Shown here piece by piece: positions 33,565-43,099 of a stretch of 64,000 nt of DNA. A program made the position numbers and the translations under genes. Under the pieces are notes generated by a model. The model saw only the letters and a list, made by a program, of their open reading frames with translations, was not told where the DNA came from and searched no databases. Positions within the stretch are counted from its first letter, which is position 1. Each line of letters opens with the position of its first letter. Source of the DNA: Pelagibacterium sp. 26DY04 (lineage in GTDB: Bacteria; Pseudomonadota; Alphaproteobacteria; Rhizobiales; Devosiaceae); the NCBI RefSeq assembly GCF_031202305.1, contig NZ_CP101731.1, forward strand, positions 1,550,001-1,614,000, in the 5' to 3' direction.

Positions 33565-34428
33565 ATGGACAGATCGGCGAGCGGTTGGATCAACGGACTT
33601 GTTGGCGTCATCATCTTCAGCGGGTCCTTGCCCGCCACCCGGATCGCCGTGCAGGAGTTCGATCCGGTGTTTCTCACCGTCGCGCGCGCCGCAATCGCCG
33701 GCGTTCTGGCGTTTGTTCTTCTGGTTGTCTTCCGCCAGAAGCGGCCCGCACGAGCCGATCTATTTTCCCTGTTCATCGTCTCGTTAGGCGTTGTCGTCGG
33801 TTTCCCGCTGCTCACCGCTCTGGCACTGCAGCATGTAACATCCGCTCATTCCATCGTGTTCATCGGCCTTTTGCCGTTGGCGACTGCCATCTTTGGGGTC
33901 GTGCGCGGCGGCGAACGGCCCCGACCTGTTTTTTGGATCTTCTCCGTACTCGGCAGCGTCCTGGTCGCTGGCTTTGCGCTCGCGCAGGGGGTATCGGCCT
34001 CACCCACGGGTGACCTCTTGATGCTCGCCGCCATCATCGTCTGCGGGCTGGGCTATGCGGAAGGCGCAAGGCTTTCGCGCAGGCTCGGCGGCTGGCAGGT
34101 CATCTCCTGGGCTCTCGTCCTCTCGCTGCCGATCATGGCATTGCTGACGCTGCTCTACCTGCCTCCTACTTTGGAGGACATCGGAACCCCGGCCTGGCTC
34201 AGCCTTGCCTATGTTTCGCTGTTTTCCATGCTGATCGGCTTTGTCTTCTGGTATCGCGGGCTTGCCCAGGGTGGCATCGCCGCCGTCGGTCAGCTTCAAC
34301 TGCTCCAGCCCTTCTTCGGCCTTGCCCTGGCGGCAACGCTGCTGCGCGAGTCGGTGACTCCGCTGATGTTGCTGGTCACCGTTGCCGTGATCCTCTGCGT
34401 CGCCGGAGCCCGCCGCTTCGCCAACTAG
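33565..34428 (+). CDS. DMT-superfamily (EamA) transporter
   Basis: A 287-residue protein with about ten transmembrane segments in two EamA repeats, beginning MDRSASGWINGLVGVIIFSG. The start at 33565 was chosen because TAGGAG stands 8 bases upstream; another ATG occurs at 33547. EamA proteins export amino acids and metabolites. The divergent MocR gene suggests control by an amino compound or PLP-related ligand. The exact substrate is unknown. Confidence 0.82.
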   Translation: MDRSASGWINGLVGVIIFSGSLPATRIAVQEFDPVFLTVARAAIAGVLAFVLLVVFRQKRPARADLFSLFIVSLGVVVGFPLLTALALQHVTSAHSIVFIGLLPLATAIFGVVRGGERPRPVFWIFSVLGSVLVAGFALAQGVSASPTGDLLMLAAIIVCGLGYAEGARLSRRLGGWQVISWALVLSLPIMALLTLLYLPPTLEDIGTPAWLSLAYVSLFSMLIGFVFWYRGLAQGGIAAVGQLQLLQPFFGLALAATLLRESVTPLMLLVTVAVILCVAGARRFAN

Positions 34429-34535
34429 ATGCCGGTTATGAAGCGGCCGGGCATGAGCCTCGACGTGCACAAATGCATCACTCGCCGTCCTTGCGCCGGC
34501 CGAGCACGCTCCGATTGTGACAATGGGAAATTGGC

Positions 34536-35723
34536 GTGCTAACTGAGGCCATTGTGCCGGATGCCAGGGGCGATTCCGAACTGATGAGCGAAGACCGGGA
34601 GCCGCAGATCGAGCTTTCGCGCGCCGACGGCAAAACCGTGGTGCGGCTCTCTGGAGCATGGACCACCCGCCGCGCCAGGCAGCTTCAGTCGCGCATCGAT
34701 GCCGCCTTCGCCGATGTCGGCAGACCCGATCATCTCGAATTCGATCTTGGCAATGTGGTCGCCCTCGATACCGTCGGTGCCTGGATGCTCGTGCGCCGGC
34801 GTGATGCTTTCGGGGAGGGCGTGGAAACCTCCATCGTCGGCGCCAGCCCGGCCCAGGCGGCGCTGCTGTCCCATGTCAATTCGGTTGAAGCGCACCCGAT
34901 CGAGCGACCGGCAAAGCTGCCCTGGCTGCTTCGCCCCTTCGACAGTCTCGGCCATATGAGCTTCAACGCGCTCGATGATCTCGTGACCATCCACGCCGTT
35001 CTTGGCCGCACCCTCGCGGCCGTCGGCGCGACGCTTGCGTTTCGCGCACCGTTCCGCTTTGCAGCGGTAGTCAATCAGTTCGATCTGATCGCCCTGCGCG
35101 CCGTGCCCATCGTGGTGCTGATTTCGGTGGTGGTAGGTGCCATCATCACCCAGCAATCCATCCTTCAACTCAACAATTTCGGCGTCGCCATCTACGTCGT
35201 CGATCTCGCCGCCATTCTGATGCTGCGCGAGGTCGGCCTGCTGCTCGCCGCCATTATGATAGCGGGCCGCTCGGGCTCGGCCATCACCGCCGAATTGGGC
35301 TCCATGCGCATGCGCGAGGAACTCGACGCCCTCTCGGTCATGGGCGTCGATCCCTATCAGGTGTTGATCCTGCCGCGCATGCTGGCCCTGTTGATCGGCC
35401 TGCCATTCCTGGCCTTCATCGGCGCCCTTTCGGGCTTGGCCGGCGCCGCCATCGTTGCCCTCATCTATGGCGGCATTCCGCTCGATATCTTCTTGGATCG
35501 CCTCCAGGGCGCCCTGAACGTGCGTACGCTGATGGTCGGACTGGTCAAGGCTCCCTTCATGGCTGTCATCATCGGGCTCGTCGCCGTCAATGAAGGCTTC
35601 AAGGTCGCCGGCAGCTCGGAGTCCCTGGGCCGTCACACCACCGCTTCGGTGGTCCGCGCCATTTTCCTGGTCATCGTGGCCGATGGCCTGTTCGCCATGT
35701 TCTTTGCCGCCATCGGGTTCTAG
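34536..35723 (+). CDS. mlaE: MlaE-family lipid ABC permease with N-terminal STAS domain
   Basis: A protein of up to 395 residues. Residues 25-110 form a STAS-like domain (VVRLSGAWTTRRARQLQSRIDAAF ... VVALDTVGAWML), followed by the MlaE permease (VVVGAIITQQSILQL, AELGSMRMREELDALSVMGVDPYQVLILPRMLA). In gamma-proteobacteria the STAS protein is separate (MlaB); this N-terminal fusion occurs in many alphaproteobacteria. It forms the inner-membrane core of a phospholipid transporter for the outer membrane. The start is a GTG at 34536; an in-frame ATG at 34584 is possible. It is the first gene of an operon with the ATPase, MCE protein and lipoprotein. Confidence 0.9.
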   Translation: MLTEAIVPDARGDSELMSEDREPQIELSRADGKTVVRLSGAWTTRRARQLQSRIDAAFADVGRPDHLEFDLGNVVALDTVGAWMLVRRRDAFGEGVETSIVGASPAQAALLSHVNSVEAHPIERPAKLPWLLRPFDSLGHMSFNALDDLVTIHAVLGRTLAAVGATLAFRAPFRFAAVVNQFDLIALRAVPIVVLISVVVGAIITQQSILQLNNFGVAIYVVDLAAILMLREVGLLLAAIMIAGRSGSAITAELGSMRMREELDALSVMGVDPYQVLILPRMLALLIGLPFLAFIGALSGLAGAAIVALIYGGIPLDIFLDRLQGALNVRTLMVGLVKAPFMAVIIGLVAVNEGFKVAGSSESLGRHTTASVVRAIFLVIVADGLFAMFFAAIGF

Positions 35724-35725
35724 TC

Positions 35726-36502
35726 ATGGTCGATAGCGCGCTCCCCGATCCCATCATCTCGATCAAGAACCTCGTCGTCGCCTTTGGCGACCGCAAGGTC
35801 ATCGACGGCTTCAGCCTTGATGTCCGCCGCGGCGAAGTGCTCGGCATTATCGGCCCGTCGGGCTCGGGGAAGTCCGTCACTCTTCGCACCATCATCGGCC
35901 TGCTGCCCAAGACGGGCGGCGCCATTGAGGTTTTCGGCGAGAACTACGCCAATCTTCCCACCAAGGAACGCGTCGCTATCGAGCGGCGCTGGGGCGTTCT
36001 CTTCCAGCAGGGCGCGTTGTTCTCCTCGCTGACCGTGCTCGAAAACGTCGAATTTCCCATGCGTGAGCACCTTGGCATCCCCAAAAAGCTCCGCCGCGAG
36101 ATCGCCCGCTTCAAGATCGACCTCGTGGGCCTCAATCCCGGCTCGGAAAACCTTTATCCGTCCGAGCTTTCCGGCGGCATGATCAAGCGCGCCGCGCTCG
36201 CCCGCGCCCTGGCGCTCGATCCCGATATCGTATTCCTCGACGAACCCACCGCCGGGCTTGATCCCATCGGCGCCGCCAGGTTCGACGAACTGGTCCTCAA
36301 TCTCAAGGACGCGCTGGGACTGACGGTCTATATGGTGACTCATGACCTCGACAGCCTCGTCACGGTTTGCGACCGTATCGCTGCATTGGGGAAAGGAAAG
36401 CTTTTGAAGGTGGGTACGCTCGATGAGCTTTTAGGCGCGGACGATCCCTGGCTGGTCGAGTACTTTCACGGGCCGCGCGCCAAGCACCTAGAGCAAAGGT
36501 GA
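35726..36502 (+). CDS. mlaF: MlaF-family lipid transport ATPase
   Basis: A 258-residue ATPase with Walker A GPSGSGKSV, signature LSGGMIKRAALARAL and Walker B IVFLDEPTAGLD. The MlaF-type EELSGGM(I/V)KR stretch is preserved. It powers lipid movement through MlaE. It starts two bases after the mlaE stop and ends three bases before the MCE gene. Confidence 0.93.
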   Translation: MVDSALPDPIISIKNLVVAFGDRKVIDGFSLDVRRGEVLGIIGPSGSGKSVTLRTIIGLLPKTGGAIEVFGENYANLPTKERVAIERRWGVLFQQGALFSSLTVLENVEFPMREHLGIPKKLRREIARFKIDLVGLNPGSENLYPSELSGGMIKRAALARALALDPDIVFLDEPTAGLDPIGAARFDELVLNLKDALGLTVYMVTHDLDSLVTVCDRIAALGKGKLLKVGTLDELLGADDPWLVEYFHGPRAKHLEQR

Positions 36503-36505
36503 ACG

Positions 36506-38179
36506 ATGGAAAACAAAGCAAACTACGCCATCGTCGGCGCCTTCGTGACCTTGGTGATCGCCGGGTTTATGGGCTTTATCTACTGGTTCACCATTGCCGA
36601 CAGCGTTCGTGAGCGCACCGCCTATCGTATCATCTTCGACGGCGCCGTGACCGGGCTCAACGTCGGCACCAATGTGCTGTTCAACGGCCTGCCGGTCGGC
36701 ACCGTCGAGATGGTGGCCATCAATCCCGAAGACCCCAGCCAGGTCGTCGCCCGTATTGGCGTGGAAGCGGATGCGCCGGTGATGGCCGACACCCGCGCCC
36801 TGCTCGAAGTGCAGGGCCTCACCGGAATCGCCAACATCCAGCTCCTGGGCGGAACGCTCGAAGCAGGCCCGCTCGAGCCCGGCCCGGGTGAAACCATCCC
36901 TACCATGATGGGCGAGGCTTCCGACTTCCAGATGATCATGGAGGGCGCCCGCGATATCGTGGCCAGTGCCGAATCCACTTTTGCCCGCATCGACGGCTTT
37001 TTCGCCGACAATGAGGAAAGCCTCGCCTCGACGCTGAACAACATCGACCAGCTTTCCGCCGGTCTCGCCCAACTCGTGAACGGGGCAGGAGGCGCCGGGG
37101 ATTTCGACGTCAACGCCGTGGTGAGCCATTTTACCGACACGCTCGAAAGCGTTTCCTCGACCTTCGCCGAACTCGAGATCCTGGTATCTGAAAACCGCGA
37201 AAGCCTTTCGACCACCATCGCCAATGCGGAAACCTTCTCGACGGCCCTGGCGTCCAATTCAGAATCCATCGACGGCTTCCTCGCCTCGATGACGCAAACC
37301 AGCGAGCGCATCGGTCCGCTCGCGGACGAGTTGCGCGATCTCACCGTCCAAATACGCGAGATCGTTGCCGCCATCCCGCCCGACGAGGTGCGCTCCACCG
37401 TCGCCAATGTCGGCAGCTTCGCCCAGACCCTGGCCGACAACAACGACAACATCGAGGGCTTTTTCACCGATGCCCGGGCGCTGGCCAGCAACCTGTCCGG
37501 CGTGTCGGACGGGCTCCAGAGCACGCTCGATCTCATCGACCGGGCATCGGCCTCGGTCGATCCCGACGTCATCGCCCGCGCCATGGAAAATATCGACGCC
37601 TTCTCCCAGGCCCTCGGCAACAATGCCGCCAATGTCGATGAGATCCTGACCAACACCCGCGCATTCACCGAAACCCTGGGCAACGCCACCGAGCGCGCCG
37701 ATACCATCATCGCCCGCATCGATGGCATGATCACGACCGAGGATGGGGAGATGCTGTTCGCCGAAATCGGAGAGACAGCGACCGCCTTGCGCCAGCTCAT
37801 CCAGCGCGTCGATTCCATGGTCGCTTCCGAGGACGGGCAGAATCTGTTCGCCGATTTCTCGGCCGCCGCCACCTCGATCCGTGAGCTGTCCGAAAGCCTC
37901 AACGCTATCGCGCAGTCGAGCGAAGGTCAGCGCTTCATTTCCGACATCTCGGCCGCCGCGGTCTCGATCGAAGAACTCGCCAATGCTCTGGATGATCGTA
38001 CGCTGGCCATCTCCGATGGCATCATCGGCTTCACCAACAATGGCCTGGGCGCCTATCAGACGCTCGCGACCGAAGCGATACGGAGCCTTGAGCTGTTCAA
38101 CCGCGTTATGCAACAAATCGAGCGCAATCCGCAGTCCCTGGTGTTCGGCGGCGAGACGGTGCGCGATTTCACGCCGTAG
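36506..38179 (+). CDS. mlaD: MCE-domain (MlaD-like) protein with long helical tail
   Basis: A 557-residue protein with one N-terminal transmembrane helix (residues 8-32, AIVGAFVTLVIAGFMGFIYWF), an MCE domain at about 38-120 (FDGAVTGLNVGTNVLFNGLPVGTV), then over 400 residues of amphipathic heptad-like helix with loosely repeated units such as IDAFSQALGNNAANVDEIL. E. coli MlaD is about 183 residues, so this belongs to the long class in which the tail is thought to build a periplasm-spanning tube or needle. It is in an operon with mlaE, mlaF and a lipoprotein. Confidence 0.88.
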   Translation: MENKANYAIVGAFVTLVIAGFMGFIYWFTIADSVRERTAYRIIFDGAVTGLNVGTNVLFNGLPVGTVEMVAINPEDPSQVVARIGVEADAPVMADTRALLEVQGLTGIANIQLLGGTLEAGPLEPGPGETIPTMMGEASDFQMIMEGARDIVASAESTFARIDGFFADNEESLASTLNNIDQLSAGLAQLVNGAGGAGDFDVNAVVSHFTDTLESVSSTFAELEILVSENRESLSTTIANAETFSTALASNSESIDGFLASMTQTSERIGPLADELRDLTVQIREIVAAIPPDEVRSTVANVGSFAQTLADNNDNIEGFFTDARALASNLSGVSDGLQSTLDLIDRASASVDPDVIARAMENIDAFSQALGNNAANVDEILTNTRAFTETLGNATERADTIIARIDGMITTEDGEMLFAEIGETATALRQLIQRVDSMVASEDGQNLFADFSAAATSIRELSESLNAIAQSSEGQRFISDISAAAVSIEELANALDDRTLAISDGIIGFTNNGLGAYQTLATEAIRSLELFNRVMQQIERNPQSLVFGGETVRDFTP

Positions 38180-38212
38180 CAGCGCGACGACCACAAGCAA
38201 GGGAAGAGCCAG

Positions 38213-38818
38213 ATGACAGCCAAACTCGGACGCCGCGCCTTTCTTTCCGTCGCCGCCATCGGCCTGACATCGACCCTGGCCGGCTGTCTCAGCCTCGGCG
38301 CCTCGGCACCCGTCACCTATGACCTCACCCCCGGCTCCCCCGGCGCCGTTCCACGCCGGTCCAACCGCGCCATCGTCGTGCGCGAGCCGTCCACCGTCGC
38401 CACCTACGACACCCAGCGCATCGTCGTCCGCCAGCCGGGCGGCGTGCTGAGCTATCTCAGCGACTCCCAATGGTCCGACACCCTGCCGCTGCTCGTCCAG
38501 GCCCGCATGCTGCAAACCTTCCGCGATGCCGGCGTCACCAATATCGGCAAGCCCACTGATCCCATCGCGCTCGATGTGATCCTCTCCACCGATATTCGCG
38601 CTTTCGAGCTCGATACCACCACCGGCGGTGCGCTGGCCCGGGTGTCGCTCGCCATCCAGCTCGTCGATGACCGCAGCCGCAACGTCATGGCCAGCCAGAC
38701 CTTCTCGGCCGATGTGCCCGCTGCTTCGCTTGAGCAGGTGGAGGTCGTCGCCGCGCTCAATTCCGCCCTCGACGGCCTGCTGCGTCAGATCGTGAGCTGG
38801 ACCGCCGCTCGCGCGTGA
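38213..38818 (+). CDS. ABC-type transport auxiliary lipoprotein (PqiC-like)
   Basis: A 201-residue protein with a lipoprotein signal; the lipobox is LAGC with cysteine near residue 25. The mature part begins with VTYDLTPGSPG and contains QWSDTLPLLVQARMLQTFRD, matching the ABC_trans_aux (PqiC/YmbA-like) family. It is likely an outer-membrane lipoprotein that docks the MCE tube. An arginine pair near the N terminus resembles a Tat motif, but the lipobox points to lipoprotein processing. It is the last gene of the mla operon, 33 bases after the MCE gene. Confidence 0.85.
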   Translation: MTAKLGRRAFLSVAAIGLTSTLAGCLSLGASAPVTYDLTPGSPGAVPRRSNRAIVVREPSTVATYDTQRIVVRQPGGVLSYLSDSQWSDTLPLLVQARMLQTFRDAGVTNIGKPTDPIALDVILSTDIRAFELDTTTGGALARVSLAIQLVDDRSRNVMASQTFSADVPAASLEQVEVVAALNSALDGLLRQIVSWTAARA

Positions 38819-38844
38819 TTTCGCTTATACGTTTCGCTTATACG
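38819..38844 (+). repeat. Perfect tandem 13-base repeat after the mla operon
   Basis: TTTCGCTTATACG occurs twice head to tail, beginning directly after the lipoprotein stop codon. A related CTCATACGG occurs about 70 bases later, before the aldehyde dehydrogenase gene. It may be an operator array for that gene or a replication-slippage product. Confidence 0.5.
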
Positions 38845-38954
38845 ATTGTCGCTCTGGTCTGGCGGCAATTGAAATGCTTGTATGCCTGCACTACTCATAC
38901 GGCCCAAGGGCAGTCGCCCATGGCCATTCAGCGTAAAACCGAGGAGATTACACC

Positions 38955-40472
38955 ATGGCGTTCACACCGCACGGGAAGCACTTGATCGCGGGCGAATGGG
39001 TCGAAGGGGCAGGGACCTTCGCGTCCGAGCCGGCGACCGGGCCGTCCCACGATTTCGCCGTGGGCACGCCCGAACTCGTGGACCGCGCCGCCAAGGCGGC
39101 CGAAGAAGCGTTCTGGTCCTATGGCTATTCGTCCCGCGAGGATCGCGCGGCATTCCTCAATGCCATCGCTGACGAGATCGAAGCGCGCGGCGCCGAGATC
39201 ACAGAAATCGGCAGCCAGGAAACCGGCCTGCCACCCGCCCGGCTCGAATCCGAACGTGGCCGCACCACCGGTCAGCTTCGCCTCTTTGCCTCCCACATCC
39301 TCAAGGGCGACTATCTCGATCGCCGTCATGATGAAGCGCTGCCCGACCGCAAGCCGCTGCCGCGCCCGGATCTGAAGATGGTCCAGCGCCCCATCGGCCC
39401 GGTTGCCGTATTCGGCGCATCCAACTTCCCGCTGGCCTTCTCCACCGCCGGTGGCGACACCGCCGCCGCGCTGGCCGCCGGCTGCCCCGTCGTGGTCAAG
39501 GGCCACTCGGCCCATCCCGGCACCGGCGAGATCGTCGCCGAGGCCATCCACGCCGCGCGGCAGAAGCTCAATTTGCATCCCGGCGTCTTCTCGCTGATCC
39601 AGGGCGGCAACCGCGAAGTCGGCGGCAGCCTCGTCCAGCACCCGCTGATCAAGGCCGTGGGCTTCACCGGGTCGCTCGGCGGGGGCAGGGCGCTCTATGA
39701 CCTCTGCGCCGCCCGCCCCGAACCCATCCCGTTCTTCGGCGAGCTCGGCTCGGTCAATCCCATGTTCGTGCTCCCCGGCGCTACCAAGGCGCGCGGCGCC
39801 GAAATCGGTACGGGCTGGGCGGGTTCGCTCTCCATGGGCGCCGGCCAGTTCTGCACCAATCCCGGTATCGCCGTGGTGGTCGACGGCCCCGACGCCGACA
39901 CCTTCGTCGAAACCGCCAAGGGCGCGCTCTCGGAAGTCGGTCCCCAGACCATGCTCACCGACGGCATCGCCACGGCCTATCGCTCGGGTCGTGATCGCAT
40001 CGCCGGCTCGGCCGGCGTGCGTGAGCTTTTGACCTCGACCTGCGACCTGCGCAACGCCACGCCCTATCTCTTCGAGACGGACGGCGAGACCTGGCTCGGA
40101 AACCATGAACTGGGCGAGGAAGTCTTCGGTCCCCTGGGCCTCGTGGTGCGTGTCAAGGACGCCGATGAGATGCTCAAGGTCGCCAGGAGCCTCCAGGGTC
40201 AGCTCACCTGTACCCTGCATATGGAAGGCGGCGACACCGAACTGGGCCAGAAGCTGATGCCGGTGCTCGAGCGCAAGGCAGGCCGCATCCTCGCCAATGG
40301 CTTCCCCACCGGCGTTGAAGTTGCAGATGCCATGGTGCATGGCGGCCCGTATCCCGCTTCGACAAACTTCGGCGCCACCTCGGTCGGCACCCTCTCAATC
40401 CGCCGCTTCCTGCGGCCCGTCTCCTACCAGAACATCCCGGCCGATCTGCTGCCGGCCGACCTTCAGGGGTGA
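38955..40472 (+). CDS. Aldehyde dehydrogenase, 2-oxoglutarate-semialdehyde type
   Basis: A 505-residue NAD(P)-dependent aldehyde dehydrogenase. The catalytic cysteine is C300 (MGAGQFCTNPG) and the general base E263 (FFGELGSVNP); the cofactor-binding stretch is PVAVFGASNFPLAFSTAGGDTAAAL. The GxSxxP of cofactor-binding ALDHs and the FGASNFP pattern are typical of alpha-ketoglutaric semialdehyde dehydrogenases, which finish sugar-acid and hydroxyproline degradation. GAGGAG lies upstream of the ATG. No neighbouring sugar-acid genes support the substrate, so specificity is provisional. Confidence 0.85.
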   Translation: MAFTPHGKHLIAGEWVEGAGTFASEPATGPSHDFAVGTPELVDRAAKAAEEAFWSYGYSSREDRAAFLNAIADEIEARGAEITEIGSQETGLPPARLESERGRTTGQLRLFASHILKGDYLDRRHDEALPDRKPLPRPDLKMVQRPIGPVAVFGASNFPLAFSTAGGDTAAALAAGCPVVVKGHSAHPGTGEIVAEAIHAARQKLNLHPGVFSLIQGGNREVGGSLVQHPLIKAVGFTGSLGGGRALYDLCAARPEPIPFFGELGSVNPMFVLPGATKARGAEIGTGWAGSLSMGAGQFCTNPGIAVVVDGPDADTFVETAKGALSEVGPQTMLTDGIATAYRSGRDRIAGSAGVRELLTSTCDLRNATPYLFETDGETWLGNHELGEEVFGPLGLVVRVKDADEMLKVARSLQGQLTCTLHMEGGDTELGQKLMPVLERKAGRILANGFPTGVEVADAMVHGGPYPASTNFGATSVGTLSIRRFLRPVSYQNIPADLLPADLQG

Positions 40473-40504
40473 AGAGCGGTCCGCGATAGGCGGGGCCGCA
40501 ACCA

Positions 40505-40963
40505 CTACGGATAGGTATAGCCAAGAACCCGGAGCGTAACCTGCTCCGGGTTCACCTCTTGGGAGAATCCCAGGCCGATTTCGGTGTCGCTTTCCGCTGG
40601 CAGATAATCCAGCGTCACCGTGCTGGTTTCGCTCTCGCCGCCGCCCAGTTCTGCCGTTCCCTCGATCTGCACGTCGGCCACTGTGACATGGCCATCATTG
40701 TGCACAAGGAACTCGATGGCGTGGCCTTCGCTCATGGGCACCGCTTTGGCAAATTCGAACCTGATATCGGGTTCGCTGCCTGTCTTGGTGATCGCCTCAT
40801 AGAGAATGAACCCGGCCAGCGCGAGAACGATCACCGAACTGAATGCGGCCACGATCCATTCAATTCTTTCGGCCTGCCCGTTCTGCTGGCGCGGCTCGCC
40901 CTCGCCGCTCTTATCCTTGGTCTGCCGCCGTGTCCTGGTTTGCGTCTGCGCCTTGGTCGCCAT
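40505..40963 (-). CDS. TIGR02588-type single-span membrane protein
   Basis: A 152-residue protein: a charged N terminus (MATKAQTQTRTRRQTKDKSG), one membrane helix (WIVAAFSSVIVLALAGFILYEAI, near residues 36-58) and a periplasmic domain. It matches the pattern of the uncharacterised TIGR02588 family, which habitually follows a TIGR02587 membrane protein, as it does here at 8 bases. The start at 40963 has GAGGATC upstream. No biochemical role is known to me. It converges on the aldehyde dehydrogenase gene. Confidence 0.75.
   Translation of the reverse strand: MATKAQTQTRTRRQTKDKSGEGEPRQQNGQAERIEWIVAAFSSVIVLALAGFILYEAITKTGSEPDIRFEFAKAVPMSEGHAIEFLVHNDGHVTVADVQIEGTAELGGGESETSTVTLDYLPAESDTEIGLGFSQEVNPEQVTLRVLGYTYP
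40525..40553. terminator. Hairpin inside the 3' end of the TIGR02588 gene, between convergent genes
   Basis: An 11-base perfect stem (GAACCCGGAGC / GCTCCGGGTTC) with a 7-base loop lies in the last 50 bases of the leftward gene and 50 bases after the end of the rightward aldehyde dehydrogenase gene. No long T-run follows; it could act as a weak terminator for both transcripts. Confidence 0.4.
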
Positions 40964-40971
40964 TGGATCCT

Positions 40972-41805
40972 CTACAATATCAGCCGCGCCGCTGCCGCGC
41001 CGATAGCGGCGGGAAATCCGAGCACCACGGTCACCCGCAACGCGCGTTCGATGCTCATTCCATCGAGCTGGCCGAGCAAAAACAGCACCACCACGCTGAT
41101 CGCCAACGCGGTCACATAGCCGGAAACCGTAAAGCGCAGGAACGCGCTCCACCACGGCGTGTCGGGCGAAAGCTCGCTGCCACCCGCGAAAGACGCGGCG
41201 AAGACGAAGGCGTGCATGATGGCCAGCGACAGCGGGATCAGCGCCAGCGCGTGCCAGGCACCCATGCGGAAGGAGATAAGCTGCATCTCCTCGGTCGGCG
41301 CCACGTTGAACGACAGGAACAGCGCCCCCGCCGCCATGATGATCAATTCGCCCCCGAAGGTTTCCTCCTTCTGGCCCGGATCGCCCTCCTCGTCGCTGAA
41401 TTGCGCGCGCCCCAGCATGGCGCCCAACGCGGCGGGGACGGTCTGGATGGCGATCCGCCCGGCGATCTCGCTGGGCGTTCCCGGATCTCCAAGAATGGCG
41501 AGGACGCTCATGATGGCGGCACTGGTGACGATCCCGATGCCATAGGCGATCGTCACGTCGCGCACATCCTCATGCCATTCCCGCGTAGGCTCGAACCCGA
41601 TCTCGCGCGAGAGCAGCAGGAAAAGCGGGAAGCTCACGGCCAAAAGGCCCACCAGCCGCCAGCGGTCCAGCGTGACGCCCAGCTCCCACATCTCCATGGT
41701 CATCAGCATGGGCAGCGCAAAGATCAGCGCCGCCCCCACGCCGCGCAGCAGGCCCATCGGCATCATGCTGCCACCGTCTCTTCCGCTGCTGCTGGTTGCT
41801 GGCAA
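40972..41805 (-). CDS. TIGR02587-type integral membrane protein
   Basis: A 277-residue polytopic protein with about seven hydrophobic segments (for example VGAALIFALPMLMTMEMW, LVGLLAVSFPLFLLL, GIVTSAAIMSVLAIL). Charged loops include SDEEGDPGQKEETFGG. It matches the uncharacterised TIGR02587 membrane family and precedes its usual TIGR02588 partner. The start is a TTG at 41805 with GGAGG five bases upstream; ATG codons at 41766 and 41763 are alternatives. Function unknown. Confidence 0.75.
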   Translation of the reverse strand: MPATSSSGRDGGSMMPMGLLRGVGAALIFALPMLMTMEMWELGVTLDRWRLVGLLAVSFPLFLLLSREIGFEPTREWHEDVRDVTIAYGIGIVTSAAIMSVLAILGDPGTPSEIAGRIAIQTVPAALGAMLGRAQFSDEEGDPGQKEETFGGELIIMAAGALFLSFNVAPTEEMQLISFRMGAWHALALIPLSLAIMHAFVFAASFAGGSELSPDTPWWSAFLRFTVSGYVTALAISVVVLFLLGQLDGMSIERALRVTVVLGFPAAIGAAAARLIL

Positions 41806-42141
41806 ACTCGCCTCCGAAAGCGTGATCGGGTAACGAGCTTGCTGCTGCGCCGGTTCCCTCAGACGGGCAGGGGAACCAGATCGCTGGCGAGATAGGTGAC
41901 GATCAGTTTCGTCAGCTCTTCCAGCGCGTTAGCGATGAAACGGCAAAGCCGCGCATCGATGGCAACAACGTCCCCATATTGATGGTGTTGAATGGCCGCG
42001 TCTGCGGTGTTGAGGGGTCGGTTGGCAACATGTCGATTCGAGCCTCGATATGCTCCGATGCCTTGAGGGGCAGAATGGTCCCGCTTGCACTCCCTTCCCA
42101 CCTGTGCTCTGCATCGCCGCGAAACACAGAGGCGCCATCCC
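41806..42141. other. 336-base region between TIGR02587 gene and psuG
   Basis: No gene is firmly supported. It must carry the divergent promoters. On the minus strand two overlapping frames look protein-like in adjacent parts: one in 41912-42127 (containing [20 protein letters not shown]) and another ending at 41859 (containing FIANALEELTKLIVTYLASD). This could be a small frameshifted or decayed gene, or chance. No strong hairpin or repeat was seen. Confidence 0.3.
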
Positions 42142-43059
<918 letters not shown>

Positions 43060-43099
43060 CGCTCATGCCAGGAGCGATATCGCATCCCTGGGTGCGGCG

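Noticed and set aside
36622..38515. Two overlapping minus-strand open frames of 418-426 codons
   Set aside because: Both mirror the MCE gene and lipoprotein; composition is Ser/Arg- or Gly/Asp-rich shadow sequence.
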